DNA from: Phenylobacterium sp. Root700
Lineage (GTDB): Bacteria > Pseudomonadota > Alphaproteobacteria > Caulobacterales > Caulobacteraceae
NCBI RefSeq assembly: GCF_001429025.1
Contig: NZ_LMHT01000007.1
Location: forward strand, 88,557-152,556
Direction: 5' to 3'
DNA: 64,000 nt
In this document: in pieces, positions 27,658 to 35,374 of the stretch
Layout: the number at the start of each line of letters is the position of its first letter
Position numbering within the stretch: the stretch's first letter is position 1
The notes under the pieces: model-generated
Told to the model about the DNA's origin: nothing
The model's input: only the letters and a program-made list of their open reading frames with translations
The model's database searches: none
Made by a program: the position numbers and the translations under genes

Positions 27658-27678
27658 CAATGATGATTATCATCATTG
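27658..27678. promoter_or_regulatory. Perfect 21-bp palindrome, probable TetR operator
   Basis: Two 10-bp arms, CAATGATGAT and ATCATCATTG, are perfectly symmetric around a central T. The site lies 28 bp from the tetR start and 45 bp from the tautomerase start. Position, length and symmetry fit an operator that controls both divergent genes. Confidence 0.8.
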
Positions 27679-27723
27679 TTGAAGTCAAGGCGGCGCTGTA
27701 GCCGCCGTTCAAGGAGCCGTTCG

Positions 27724-28158
27724 ATGCCGCTTTGGAAAATCTATCATCCGGTCGGGGCGTTCAGCGCCGAGCAGAAGAAGGGCCTGTCGGAGGCGATCAC
27801 CGGGCTCTACGCCCGCCTGCCGAAGTTCTATGTGGGCGTGGTGTTCCAGGAGGTCGCCGCGGACTCGTTCTATGTGGGTGGCGAGCCGGCGGACAATTTC
27901 GTGCGCATCTGGGTGGACCACATCGCCCGCACCCTGCCGACCGCCGAGGCGCGGACCTGGTGGATCGGCCAGTGCGACGCGGCGCTGGCCCCCTATATCG
28001 GCGAGCGTGGGTTCTCCTGGGAGTTCCACATCGACGAGACCTCGTACGAACTCTGGTCGATCGAGGGGCATCGCCCGCCGTTGCCAAACACCGATGACGA
28101 GAAGCGCTGGGTCGCCGAGAACAAGCCGAGTCCGGTCGGACCGCGTGAGCTCGCCTGA
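27724..28158 (+). CDS. Tautomerase-superfamily protein (cis-CaaD-like)
   Basis: A 144-residue protein beginning MPLWKIYHP; after Met removal the N-terminal Pro would be the catalytic base typical of the tautomerase superfamily. The segments FYVGVVFQEVAADSFYVGG and FVRIWVDHIARTLP match the cis-3-chloroacrylate dehalogenase-like family of fused tautomerase domains. The His found near position 28 in cis-CaaD appears to be Tyr here, so dehalogenase activity should not be assumed. It probably answers to the divergent TetR regulator through the 27658-27678 palindrome. Confidence 0.8.
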   Translation: MPLWKIYHPVGAFSAEQKKGLSEAITGLYARLPKFYVGVVFQEVAADSFYVGGEPADNFVRIWVDHIARTLPTAEARTWWIGQCDAALAPYIGERGFSWEFHIDETSYELWSIEGHRPPLPNTDDEKRWVAENKPSPVGPRELA

Positions 28159-28244
28159 GCACAGCGCGCCTTAGGACGCCGAAAATCGGAGTTGATCTCT
28201 GCTTCGCTCGCCCCTCAAGGTTGTGCAGCCTAAGGGAGAGAAAG

Positions 28245-28724
28245 ATGAAACAGATCGTTGTCGTCGCCGTCTTCGCCTTGCTTGCGTCTGCCTGTGATTC
28301 TGGAGCCAACAAGGACGCCCAGAAGGTCGCCGGTGTTCTGACCGGTGACTCCAAGGGCGCGGCTTCGGACAATCCGATCTGCAAACTGTTCAAGCCGGGC
28401 GAACTGGAGGCCTACGCTGGCGAAGCGCTCAACGCCGGTGGCAATGCGGGGCTGGGCTACGCCTGCCAGTGGACCGCCAAGGACGGCGAGGGCAATGTGA
28501 TGGTGACGATCGTTGGCGCCGACGACGCCGAGATCCCGAGCCTCGCGCCCGGCTTCCGCAAGCTACCCGACATCGGAACTCGCGGCTTTGTCGTCAACGA
28601 CATGGGCTGGGCGGCCGGCGCGGTTCGCGGCAAGGACTTCGTGAAGGTCTCGATCTCTGGTCCGAAAGCCTCGGACGCCACCGCGATCGCGCTCCTCAAG
28701 GAAACTCTGAAGCGACAGCCCTGA
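28245..28724 (+). CDS. Small lipoprotein, unknown function
   Basis: A 159-residue protein with a lipoprotein signal MKQIVVVAVFALLASAC; the lipobox Cys is followed by Asp, which may favour inner-membrane retention by analogy to E. coli. The mature part has DNPICKLFKPGELEAYAGEAL and a pair of cysteines, ending SDATAIALLKETLKRQP. The domain resembles small DUF3558-like proteins in layout but I cannot confirm that. The ATG at 28245 has GGGAGAG upstream. It converges on the helical protein gene at 28753. Confidence 0.75.
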   Translation: MKQIVVVAVFALLASACDSGANKDAQKVAGVLTGDSKGAASDNPICKLFKPGELEAYAGEALNAGGNAGLGYACQWTAKDGEGNVMVTIVGADDAEIPSLAPGFRKLPDIGTRGFVVNDMGWAAGAVRGKDFVKVSISGPKASDATAIALLKETLKRQP

Positions 28725-28752
28725 TGCGGGCGGGCCAGGCGCGAGGGCCTTC

Positions 28753-29151
28753 CTAGACCGAGATGTCGATGATCATCGGCTTGGCCGGTTCGCCGCGCTT
28801 GGCGGCTTCGGCGGTCTCGGTCTTGAGCGCCTCTTCCATGGCCTCCTTCACGCGGCGGGCGACCTCGTCCTCGATGGCCGAGGGTTCGGCGTCGGGGGAG
28901 GAGGCCATGACCTCGGCGCGGACCTTCTCGCGCAGCTTTTCGAGCTTCTGTTCCTGAGCCCAGGCGTAGATCCCCTTCTCACGGATCTCGTCGAGGAGGG
29001 CGTGCTGGCTGGACTTGGCGGCCTCGGCCTTGCGCTCGGCCTCGGCGGCCGCGGAGGGTTTTGCCGAGTCGGTTTTGCCGATCTGGCCGATCTTGCTCAG
29101 CGGATCGGCGGAGAAAAGGCTGTTGGCGAGGCTGGAACCGCCGACTTGCAT
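28753..29151 (-). CDS. Hypothetical helical protein
   Basis: A 132-residue, charged, Ala/Glu/Lys-rich protein with predicted long helices (EAERKAEAAKSSQHALLDEI, KLEKLREKVRAEV, VARRVKEAMEEAL). It has no signal peptide or membrane segment. The start at the ATG 29151 is supported by GGGAG 7 bp upstream; the frame is open 35 codons farther without a ribosome site. It is divergent from the GNAT gene by 70 bp. Function unknown. Confidence 0.7.
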   Translation of the reverse strand: MQVGGSSLANSLFSADPLSKIGQIGKTDSAKPSAAAEAERKAEAAKSSQHALLDEIREKGIYAWAQEQKLEKLREKVRAEVMASSPDAEPSAIEDEVARRVKEAMEEALKTETAEAAKRGEPAKPMIIDISV

Positions 29152-29221
29152 GCGAACACTCCCTAGGTCGATTAGAGTGGAGCAAAGGCTGGGCCAACCA
29201 GCGGTAGCGGAGGAGAACGCC

Positions 29222-29824
29222 ATGAGCGCGCCACCCAAGACGGTGCTGCAGGCCACCCCGGAAGAGGAGGCCGCGATTCGCGCCGCCGTGCGCGGGGCGG
29301 GCGGCGAGGGCCTCGTCGTCGCCGGACCCCAGCACGTGGCCGGCCTAACGAGACTGCTGGCCGACCCTAAGGTCTCCGATCCGATCTACGACCTGCCCCG
29401 GCCGATCACCGAAGAAAGCGTCGGCCGCTGGATCGAGCAGAGCGAGGCGCTGCGCCAGAAGGGCGAATGCCTGCTGACCGTATCGCTGGACGAGGCCGGC
29501 GAGGTGGCGGGTTACTCACGCTTCACGGTCTGGCCGGACCGCTCGTCGGCGGAGATCGCCGGCGCGCGGCGCGCGGATCAGCAGAACAGCGGCCAGGGCC
29601 GGACCGGCGTCGGGCGATCCACCGCCTTCATGTTCGAAATCCTGGGCGTGCGGCTGATCGGGCTGACCGCCGCGCTGGACAATGTGCGCTCGGCCGCCGC
29701 CATCGACGGGGCGGGTTTCGAGCGGAAGGGGGAGCGCGAAAGCGTCCGACCCGACGGCTCGATCCGCCGCTCGATCTACTGGGAGATGACCCGCGACCAG
29801 TGGACGCGGCTGCACCGGCTGTAG
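29222..29824 (+). CDS. GNAT-family N-acetyltransferase
   Basis: A 200-residue protein of the Acetyltransf_3 (RimJ/RimL-like) branch. A central strand-helix block GYSRFTVWPDRSSAEI precedes STAFMFEILGVRLIGLTAALDNVRSAAAIDGAGFERKGERES, which is the typical neighbour-asparagine/phenylalanine motif of the group. The acetyl-CoA loop is short (RADQQNSGQGRTGVGRS). Substrate is unknown. It converges on an SDR gene with a GC-rich hairpin between the stops. Confidence 0.75.
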   Translation: MSAPPKTVLQATPEEEAAIRAAVRGAGGEGLVVAGPQHVAGLTRLLADPKVSDPIYDLPRPITEESVGRWIEQSEALRQKGECLLTVSLDEAGEVAGYSRFTVWPDRSSAEIAGARRADQQNSGQGRTGVGRSTAFMFEILGVRLIGLTAALDNVRSAAAIDGAGFERKGERESVRPDGSIRRSIYWEMTRDQWTRLHRL

Positions 29825-29838
29825 CGCCGACACGAAAA

Positions 29839-29868
29839 CGGCGGCGGCCCCGAGGGACCGCCGCCGCC
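29839..29868. terminator. GC-rich hairpin between convergent genes
   Basis: A strong inverted repeat of CGGCGGCGG and CCGCCGCCG around a short loop lies between the GNAT stop (29824) and the SDR stop (29896). It probably works in both directions. The flanking A/T tracts are weak. Confidence 0.6.
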
Positions 29869-29895
29869 AAGATCGTCACCGACCGATGTCGGGTC

Positions 29896-30834
29896 TTAGC
29901 CGGCCGTGGCCGGCGCAGCCGCCGCGCCGCCTTGGCTGGCGGGAGCCGGACGCGAGAGCGGGAAGAACTTGTCGGCCATGGCGGGCATGGCTTCCGACAG
30001 GATGGTGTCGACGCTCCAGCCCGAGTCCTTGGTCTCGGTCGCGATCGGACGGGGCTGGCTGTAGAGGGTGATCGTTTCGCCCGAGGCGCCGAAGATCTGG
30101 CCCGAGATGTGGGCCGCGGCCGGGGTCACCAGGGCCACCGACAGGCGGGCCGGCTGGTCGGCGCGGATCTTCTCGGCCATCACCGCGCGGCGGGCCGCGG
30201 CGGCTTCGTCCTTCACCGGCACCGACTGGGTCATGCGGGTCCAGGCGATCGGGGCCAGGCAGTTGGAGCGGATGTTGTTGCGCGCGCCTTCCATGGCGAT
30301 GATCCGCGACATGCCGGCGATACCCATCTTGGCCGCGCCGTAATTGGCCTGGCCGATGTTGCCCAGCAGTCCCGAGGTCGAGGTGAAGAACATGTAGGCG
30401 CCGTCGTTCTGCTCACGGAACAGCTCGATGGTCGCGCGGGCCACGTTGAACGAACCGCGCATGTGGACGGCGATGACGGCGTCCCATTCGGCTTCGGTCA
30501 TCTTGTGGAACATCACGTCGCGCAGGATGCCGGCCGGATTGATCACGGCGTGCAGACCGCCGAATTCCTTCTTGGCCTGCTCGACCATGCCGTAGACGGC
30601 GTCGAGGTCGGTGACGCTGTCGGAGTTCGAGACCGCTTCGCCGCCAGCGGCGCGGATTTCCTGGGCGACCTGTTCGGCCGGACCCGCCGAGCCTTCGTCG
30701 CCGCCGGCCAGACTGCCGCCGAGATCGTTGACGACGACTTTCGCGCCTTCTTGCGCCGCGATCAGCGCGCAATCACGGCCAATGCCGTTGCCGCCTCCGG
30801 TAACCAATACAACCTTGCCTGAAAGAGCGCCCAT
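29896..30834 (-). CDS. Short-chain dehydrogenase, MFE-2-like
   Basis: A 312-residue SDR resembling the dehydrogenase domain of peroxisomal multifunctional enzyme type 2: GKVVLVTGGGNGIGRDCAL, AKVVVNDLGGSLAG, HAVINPAGILRDVMFHKMTEAEWDAVIAVHMRG. The catalytic Ser (STSGLLGN) and Tyr-Lys (NYGAAKMG) are in place. The usual NNAG motif reads NPAG, an unusual change at a structural position. A role in 3-hydroxyacyl-CoA oxidation is inferred from the family. The C-terminus ends in an Ala/Pro-rich tail. Confidence 0.85.
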   Translation of the reverse strand: MGALSGKVVLVTGGGNGIGRDCALIAAQEGAKVVVNDLGGSLAGGDEGSAGPAEQVAQEIRAAGGEAVSNSDSVTDLDAVYGMVEQAKKEFGGLHAVINPAGILRDVMFHKMTEAEWDAVIAVHMRGSFNVARATIELFREQNDGAYMFFTSTSGLLGNIGQANYGAAKMGIAGMSRIIAMEGARNNIRSNCLAPIAWTRMTQSVPVKDEAAAARRAVMAEKIRADQPARLSVALVTPAAAHISGQIFGASGETITLYSQPRPIATETKDSGWSVDTILSEAMPAMADKFFPLSRPAPASQGGAAAAPATAG

Positions 30835-30866
30835 GAACCTATCTCCCTAAAAGAATACCTTGTTTG

Positions 30867-32129
30867 TTATTCGAGCCGGTCAGCCTTGCGCAAGGCGGGA
30901 AACAGTTTGGCCCAGGCGCCGGTGACGATCAGCGCGCCGACACCGCCGAAGATCGCCGCGCCTACCGGGCCGAAGAACCGCGCCACCACGCCGCTCTCGA
31001 ACTCGCCCAACTCGTTGGAAGCCCCGATGAACAGCGACGACACCGCCGCCACCCGGCCGCGCATCTGGTCGGGCGTGACGATCTGGATCAGGGTCTGGCG
31101 GACATAGACGCTCAGCATGTCCGCGCCGCCCAGCACGGCCAGGGCGAACACCGACAGCGGCAGGGATTTCGACAGGCCAAAGACGACGGTGGCGGCGCCG
31201 AAAACCGCCACGCCGGCGAACATGATCAGGCCCGCATGCCGGCGGATCGGGTAGCTGGCCAGCACCACGGCCACCAGGGTCGCACCGATCGCCGGGCCGG
31301 CGCGCAGGATGCCGAACCCCTCCGGCCCCACATGCAGGACGTCGCGGGCGAACACCGGCAACAGGGCGGTGGCCCCGCCCAGCAGCACGGCGAACATGTC
31401 GAGCGAGATGGCTCCGAACACGATCTTGTTGGTCCAGGTGTAGACCAGCCCTTCCTTGATCAGCGCCCAGCGCGAACCGGCCTGGGCCACCGGCTTGGCG
31501 TTACCCTTGATCAGGAACACGCAGATCGCGGCCAGCACGTAGAGGCAGGTGGTGACGCTGTAGGACAGGCCGGTCGAGTGGGTCAGCAGCAGGCCGCCGA
31601 TCGCCGGCCCGACGATAGAGCCGCCCTGCCAGGCCAGTGAATTCCAGGCGATGGCGCGCGGCAGCAGGCTCTTGGGCACCAGCATTGGTCCAAGCGCCGT
31701 GGAGGAGGGGCCCATGAAGGCCCGGCTGGCGCCGAACAGGCCAGACAGCACCAGCAGCAGCGGGATCGAGGCGAAGTGGAAGATCGCGGCGGCGGCCAGG
31801 ACGACGGCGGTGGTGATCTCGCCGGCGTAGCAGATCAGCAGCACCTTGCGCCGGTCGTGCCGATCGGCGGTCTCGCCGGCGAACGGCGACAGCAGCAGCA
31901 CCGGGATGAAGGCCGCCAGCCCGATCATGCCGACATAGAAGGCCGACTGCTTCACATCCATGGTTTCGCGGGCCACGGCGTACATCTGCCAGCCCAGCGC
32001 CACGCTCTGGATCTGGACGCCCAGGGTCGCGGCGACGCGGGCGGTCCAGAACTTCACATAGTCGGTGCGCTTGAGGAGGTCGCGGATGGAGACGGGCTGG
32101 TCGGGCTCGGGGAGGAAGGCGTCGGTCAT
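30867..32129 (-). CDS. MFS transporter (EntS/MFS_3-like)
   Basis: A 420-residue transporter with about 12 transmembrane helices, in the MFS_3 group related to the enterobactin exporter EntS. The N-terminal FWTARVAATLGVQIQSVALGWQMY is typical. The cytoplasmic loop 2-3 motif reads SPFAGETADRHDRRKVLL, and a later loop is IVTPDQMRGRVAAVSSLF. Likely an inner-membrane exporter of small molecules; substrate is unknown. It is 32 bp downstream of the SDR start on the same strand in reverse order, so it is transcribed before the SDR. Confidence 0.87.
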   Translation of the reverse strand: MTDAFLPEPDQPVSIRDLLKRTDYVKFWTARVAATLGVQIQSVALGWQMYAVARETMDVKQSAFYVGMIGLAAFIPVLLLSPFAGETADRHDRRKVLLICYAGEITTAVVLAAAAIFHFASIPLLLVLSGLFGASRAFMGPSSTALGPMLVPKSLLPRAIAWNSLAWQGGSIVGPAIGGLLLTHSTGLSYSVTTCLYVLAAICVFLIKGNAKPVAQAGSRWALIKEGLVYTWTNKIVFGAISLDMFAVLLGGATALLPVFARDVLHVGPEGFGILRAGPAIGATLVAVVLASYPIRRHAGLIMFAGVAVFGAATVVFGLSKSLPLSVFALAVLGGADMLSVYVRQTLIQIVTPDQMRGRVAAVSSLFIGASNELGEFESGVVARFFGPVGAAIFGGVGALIVTGAWAKLFPALRKADRLE

Positions 32130-32178
32130 GGGCGCGGCAACTTGGGGCGCCGGGGCGCGCGTAGCAATGGCGCGGAAG

Positions 32179-33072
32179 CTAGACCGTCAGAGCCAGCCGG
32201 CGGGCCTGCGCCTCCGCGGCGCTGAAGTAGACCAGGCCGTCGCCCCAGTCGTGGACCACCGCATCGGCCGGCGGCTTGGCCGCTTCGCCGCAGAGGAACG
32301 CCAGCTCCTTGGCGGTCAGCACGCCCCAGCGCGCGAGCGCCTGGTCCGGGGTCGGATCAGGGCGCGGGTCGGCCGTGGCGCCGGGCAGGGCGGCCTCAAG
32401 GCCCGCGACATAGTCCTCATAGGGAACCCAGCCGGCCACGGTGTGCTCGCCGCCGGGCCCCTTGAAGATCAGGGTCGGCAGGGCGTAGCGGTCGTGGCCC
32501 TCGGAATGCTTCAGCTCGCCGTTCATCGGGCTGTCGTGCTTGAGGTTGCGCACATAGTCGTTGGGGCGGCGGGTCTCCTCCCAATCGGCGCGATAGGCGG
32601 CCGCGACCTCGGGGCGCTGCTGGTCGGCGCGCCAGCGGGCGTGATCGAGACCCGGCACGCCCTGGGTCGCCGCCTCGAACTCGTCGGGGGTCTGCGGACC
32701 CAGGCCGAAGATGAAGACCTGCTCGCGGAACCGGCGCAGCACAGCATCGGCGACGTCCTGGCCCTGCAGTTCGGCGGCCTTCACCGCCGCGCCGGCCGGA
32801 TCGGTCGATTGCAGCATCAGCCGCATCGGGTTGGGATAGGGCATGTCGGTCAGCCGCCAGACACGTTTCCAGTAGGCCCGCATGGGTTCGGCGGCGCTGA
32901 CGCGGTCCCAGTCGTCCTTGCCGGTGGCGGCGTCGCCGACCAGCCCGCCCATCACCTTGCGCCAAGCCAGGTGGTGGCCGTGGCGCCAGTCGAGCCGCCG
33001 CAGCAGCGGCTCGGCGCCCCAGGCCGTGGAGCAGACCAGGTCGGTGTATTCGACGACTTCGATGCGTTCCAT
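32179..33072 (-). CDS. DsbA-family protein with single active-site cysteine
   Basis: A thioredoxin-fold protein of about 297 residues of the cytoplasmic DsbA/FrnE-like branch. It begins MERIEVVEYTDLVCSTAWG, so the expected CxxC is C-S-T-A and only one cysteine remains. Later segments ADAVLRRFREQVFIFG and YALPTLIFKG fit the fold, the latter giving the cis-Pro loop. The absence of a signal peptide suggests the cytoplasm. The start is the ATG at 33072 with GGGAGA upstream. A role in glutathione or isomerisation chemistry is speculation. Confidence 0.74.
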   Translation of the reverse strand: MERIEVVEYTDLVCSTAWGAEPLLRRLDWRHGHHLAWRKVMGGLVGDAATGKDDWDRVSAAEPMRAYWKRVWRLTDMPYPNPMRLMLQSTDPAGAAVKAAELQGQDVADAVLRRFREQVFIFGLGPQTPDEFEAATQGVPGLDHARWRADQQRPEVAAAYRADWEETRRPNDYVRNLKHDSPMNGELKHSEGHDRYALPTLIFKGPGGEHTVAGWVPYEDYVAGLEAALPGATADPRPDPTPDQALARWGVLTAKELAFLCGEAAKPPADAVVHDWGDGLVYFSAAEAQARRLALTV

Positions 33073-33218
33073 GGCGGGTCTCCCGGCGGCTGTGCCGGCA
33101 GCCTTGACCCGAGGGGTGGGCTTGGCAAGGCGAAAGCCGCGGCGCAAAGCGAGATTGACCTGCGCCTGTCATGGCCTTATGCGCCGCGCCTTCTAGTGAA
33201 TTGATCGGAACGACGTCC

Positions 33219-33263
33219 ATGCGACGCCAACGACGAACCGAGCGCGCCAGCCGCGCCAACTGA
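33219..33263 (+). CDS. Possible 14-codon arginine-rich leader ORF
   Basis: A tiny open frame MRRQRRTERASRAN lies 68 bp before the GNAT gene. It is followed at 33293-33316 by an inverted repeat (CGACGG with CCGTCG). The arrangement is that of a leader peptide plus hairpin. The ribosome site is weak and the frame is short enough to arise by chance, so this is low confidence. Confidence 0.2.
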   Translation: MRRQRRTERASRAN

Positions 33264-33331
33264 GCCTCCGTCCCGCAGCGCTGCACGCGCGGCGACGGAT
33301 CCTTTAGTCCCCGTCGTTCGCAAAGCCGCTC

Positions 33332-33817
33332 ATGATCGTTCCCGCCGAACAGGCCCTCTCCTTCACCCACGAACAGCCCCACGACGCAGACGCCATCGAG
33401 GCGCTGCTGGATCACGCCTTCGGACCTGGCCGTTTCACCAAGGTCTCCGAGCGCGTGCGCGAGTTCGCCGAGTTCCGCCCCGAAATGTCGTTCTGCGCCT
33501 GGGAGGGCCCGCGTCTGGTGGGATCGGTCCGTATGTGGGCGATCCATGTGGGCGGTCGTCCCGCGATCTTCCTGGGTCCCCTGGCCGTGCGCGCCGAGGG
33601 TCGGAAGTATGGAACCGGCGGGGAACTGGTGCAGCGCGCCAGCGCCGCGGCCCAGGCCGCCGGCTATCCGGTGCTGCTGGTCGGCGACGAGCCCTATTTC
33701 GGTCGGTTCGGCTATTCGGTCGCCGCCGCCAGGGACGTGCGTCTGCCCGGCCCGGTCGATCAGCGCCGGGTCCTGGCGCTAGGCGCGAGCGATCTCGCCG
33801 GACCTGTCACCGCCTAA
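33332..33817 (+). CDS. GNAT-family N-acetyltransferase (YhbS-like)
   Basis: A 161-residue GNAT protein with the YhbS-like layout: DADAIEALLDHAFGPGRFTKVSERVREFAEF, then FLGPLAVRAEGRKYGTGGELVQRASAAAQAAGYPVLLVGDEPYFGRFGYSVAAA. The YFGRFGY block is characteristic of that group. It lies downstream of an unassigned 259-bp gap (33073-33331) that may hold its promoter and a leader ORF. Substrate is unknown. Confidence 0.83.
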   Translation: MIVPAEQALSFTHEQPHDADAIEALLDHAFGPGRFTKVSERVREFAEFRPEMSFCAWEGPRLVGSVRMWAIHVGGRPAIFLGPLAVRAEGRKYGTGGELVQRASAAAQAAGYPVLLVGDEPYFGRFGYSVAAARDVRLPGPVDQRRVLALGASDLAGPVTA

Positions 33818-33889
33818 TCGCGTCTTAAGGCGCCGCTTGACCCTGCGTCGCCATTGAGGCGGAGCGTCCGGGGGCTTACCTTCTCCCGC

Positions 33890-34468
33890 ATGGGAGCAAC
33901 CACAGGAAGACCCGGCCTCGAAGGCGTCATCGCCGCGGCCAAGGCGCAGGCGCCCGGACGCGGTCTGCCGCCCGTGCATCTATGGAATCCCGCCCATTGC
34001 GGTGAAATCGACATCGTCATCCGCAAGGACGGCCTGTGGTTCCACGAAGGCTCGCCGATCGGCCGCGAGGCGCTGGTGCGGCTGTTCTCCACCGTGTTGC
34101 GCAAAGACCCTGACGGCTTCCACCTGGTGACCCCGGTGGAGAAGATGAAGATCACCGTTGAGGACGCGCCCTTCATCGCCACCCGGGTCGACCGGGAGGG
34201 CGAGACCCTGAAATTCCTGACCAATGTCGGCGACGAGGTCGAGGCCGGACCCGATAACGAGATCCGGGTCGATATGGACGAAGCCACCGGTGAGCCGCGC
34301 CCCTATCTGCACGTCCGCCGGGGACTTGAAGCGCTGATCGCGCGGCCGGTGTTCTACGAACTGATCGAGTTGGCGCAGGAGCGTGAGACCCCCGAGGGGC
34401 CGCGCCTGGGCGTCGCCTCCAACGGGGCCTGGTTCCCGGTCGGCCCGGCCGGAGCGCACCGCCTGTGA
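33890..34468 (+). CDS. DUF1285 domain protein
   Basis: A 192-residue protein matching DUF1285: LPPVHLWNPAHCGEIDIVIRKDGLWFHEGSPIGREALVRLFSTVLRKDPDGFHLVTPVEKM. The family is conserved in proteobacteria but has no assigned reaction. I chose the ATG at 33890, which restores the usual family start. It is the first gene of a compact run; its TGA overlaps the GTG of the Nudix gene (GTGA). Confidence 0.84.
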   Translation: MGATTGRPGLEGVIAAAKAQAPGRGLPPVHLWNPAHCGEIDIVIRKDGLWFHEGSPIGREALVRLFSTVLRKDPDGFHLVTPVEKMKITVEDAPFIATRVDREGETLKFLTNVGDEVEAGPDNEIRVDMDEATGEPRPYLHVRRGLEALIARPVFYELIELAQERETPEGPRLGVASNGAWFPVGPAGAHRL

Positions 34469-35106
34469 GCCCCACCGCGCCATCAGGCGAACTGCGCGCC
34501 TGGATCGAGCAGCATCTGGATCCTCTCGAGGGGGATCACGCCACCCAGGCCGCGTCGGACTTCGACCTCGGACCCAACGCCTTTCCGAACGAGCCCGTCG
34601 AACTGATGCCGGCCGCCGTGCTGGTCGGGCTGATTGAACGGGAGGGCGGCTATTCGGTGCTGCTGACCCGCCGGGCCGACACCCTGCGCCGCCATACCGG
34701 CCAGATCGCCCTGCCGGGCGGCCGTTGCGATCCTGGCGAGACCATCTGGCAGACCGCCCTGCGTGAAGCGCACGAGGAGGTGGGGCTCGCGCCCGACTTC
34801 GTCTCGCTGGCTGGCCTGTCCTCGCCCTATCGCACCGGCACCGGGTTCTTGGTGACGCCGGTGGTGGGGTTCATCCAGGCGGGGTTCTCGCTGGAGCCCA
34901 ACCCGGCCGAGGTGGCCGATATCTTCGAGACGCCGTTCGGGTTCCTGATGGACCCCGCCAACCACGAACAGCACGAACGCCTGGGGCCGCAGGGCGAGAC
35001 CCGGCGATTCTACGCCATGACCCACGAGGACCGGTTCATCTGGGGCGCGACGGCGGGAATGTTGCGGGCGCTCTATGAGCGGCTCTACGGCGCGGCGGTG
35101 GCCTGA
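34465..35106 (+). CDS. Nudix hydrolase, CoA pyrophosphatase type
   Basis: A 213-residue Nudix enzyme. The Nudix box GGRCDPGETIWQTALREAHEEVGL is complete. Just before it, LLTRRADTLRRHTGQIALPGG matches the extra motif of CoA diphosphatases (NudL/NUDT7-like), which hydrolyse coenzyme A and derivatives. Start is the GTG at 34465, overlapping the DUF1285 stop by 4 bp. The next gene starts one base after its stop. Confidence 0.9.
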   Translation: MSPTAPSGELRAWIEQHLDPLEGDHATQAASDFDLGPNAFPNEPVELMPAAVLVGLIEREGGYSVLLTRRADTLRRHTGQIALPGGRCDPGETIWQTALREAHEEVGLAPDFVSLAGLSSPYRTGTGFLVTPVVGFIQAGFSLEPNPAEVADIFETPFGFLMDPANHEQHERLGPQGETRRFYAMTHEDRFIWGATAGMLRALYERLYGAAVA

Positions 35107-35107
35107 G

Positions 35108-35374
35108 GTGCTGATTTTTCGTCTCCTGCTGATCACGGTCCCCTTCATCGCCTGGTTCATCTGGCGTGAGGTCGCGCACAGGACTGGAAGGCCGATGGGG
35201 GCGACGCCCTGGGTCTGGCTGGTCGCGGCCGCCGGGCTGCTGTTCGGGCTTTCGCTGATGGCGACGGCCCTGTTCCATGTCGACAACCGCGGGGAGACCT
35301 ATGTGCCCGCGGAAGTGACCTCGGGCGGGCGTGTCTCGCCCGGCCATTTTGACAAGAAGGCGCCCGCCCCGTGA
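35108..35374 (+). CDS. Small membrane protein, DUF6111-like
   Basis: An 88-residue protein beginning VLIFRLLLITVPFIAWFIWRE (GTG start at 35108) with two transmembrane helices, the second being WVWLVAAAGLLFGLSLMATALFH. The soluble tail ends KKAPAP. Position between a CoA-type Nudix gene and cca is where alphaproteobacteria carry DUF6111 proteins; that name is from memory. The start lies one base after the Nudix stop, and its stop overlaps the cca start by 4 bp. Confidence 0.75.
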   Translation: MLIFRLLLITVPFIAWFIWREVAHRTGRPMGATPWVWLVAAAGLLFGLSLMATALFHVDNRGETYVPAEVTSGGRVSPGHFDKKAPAP

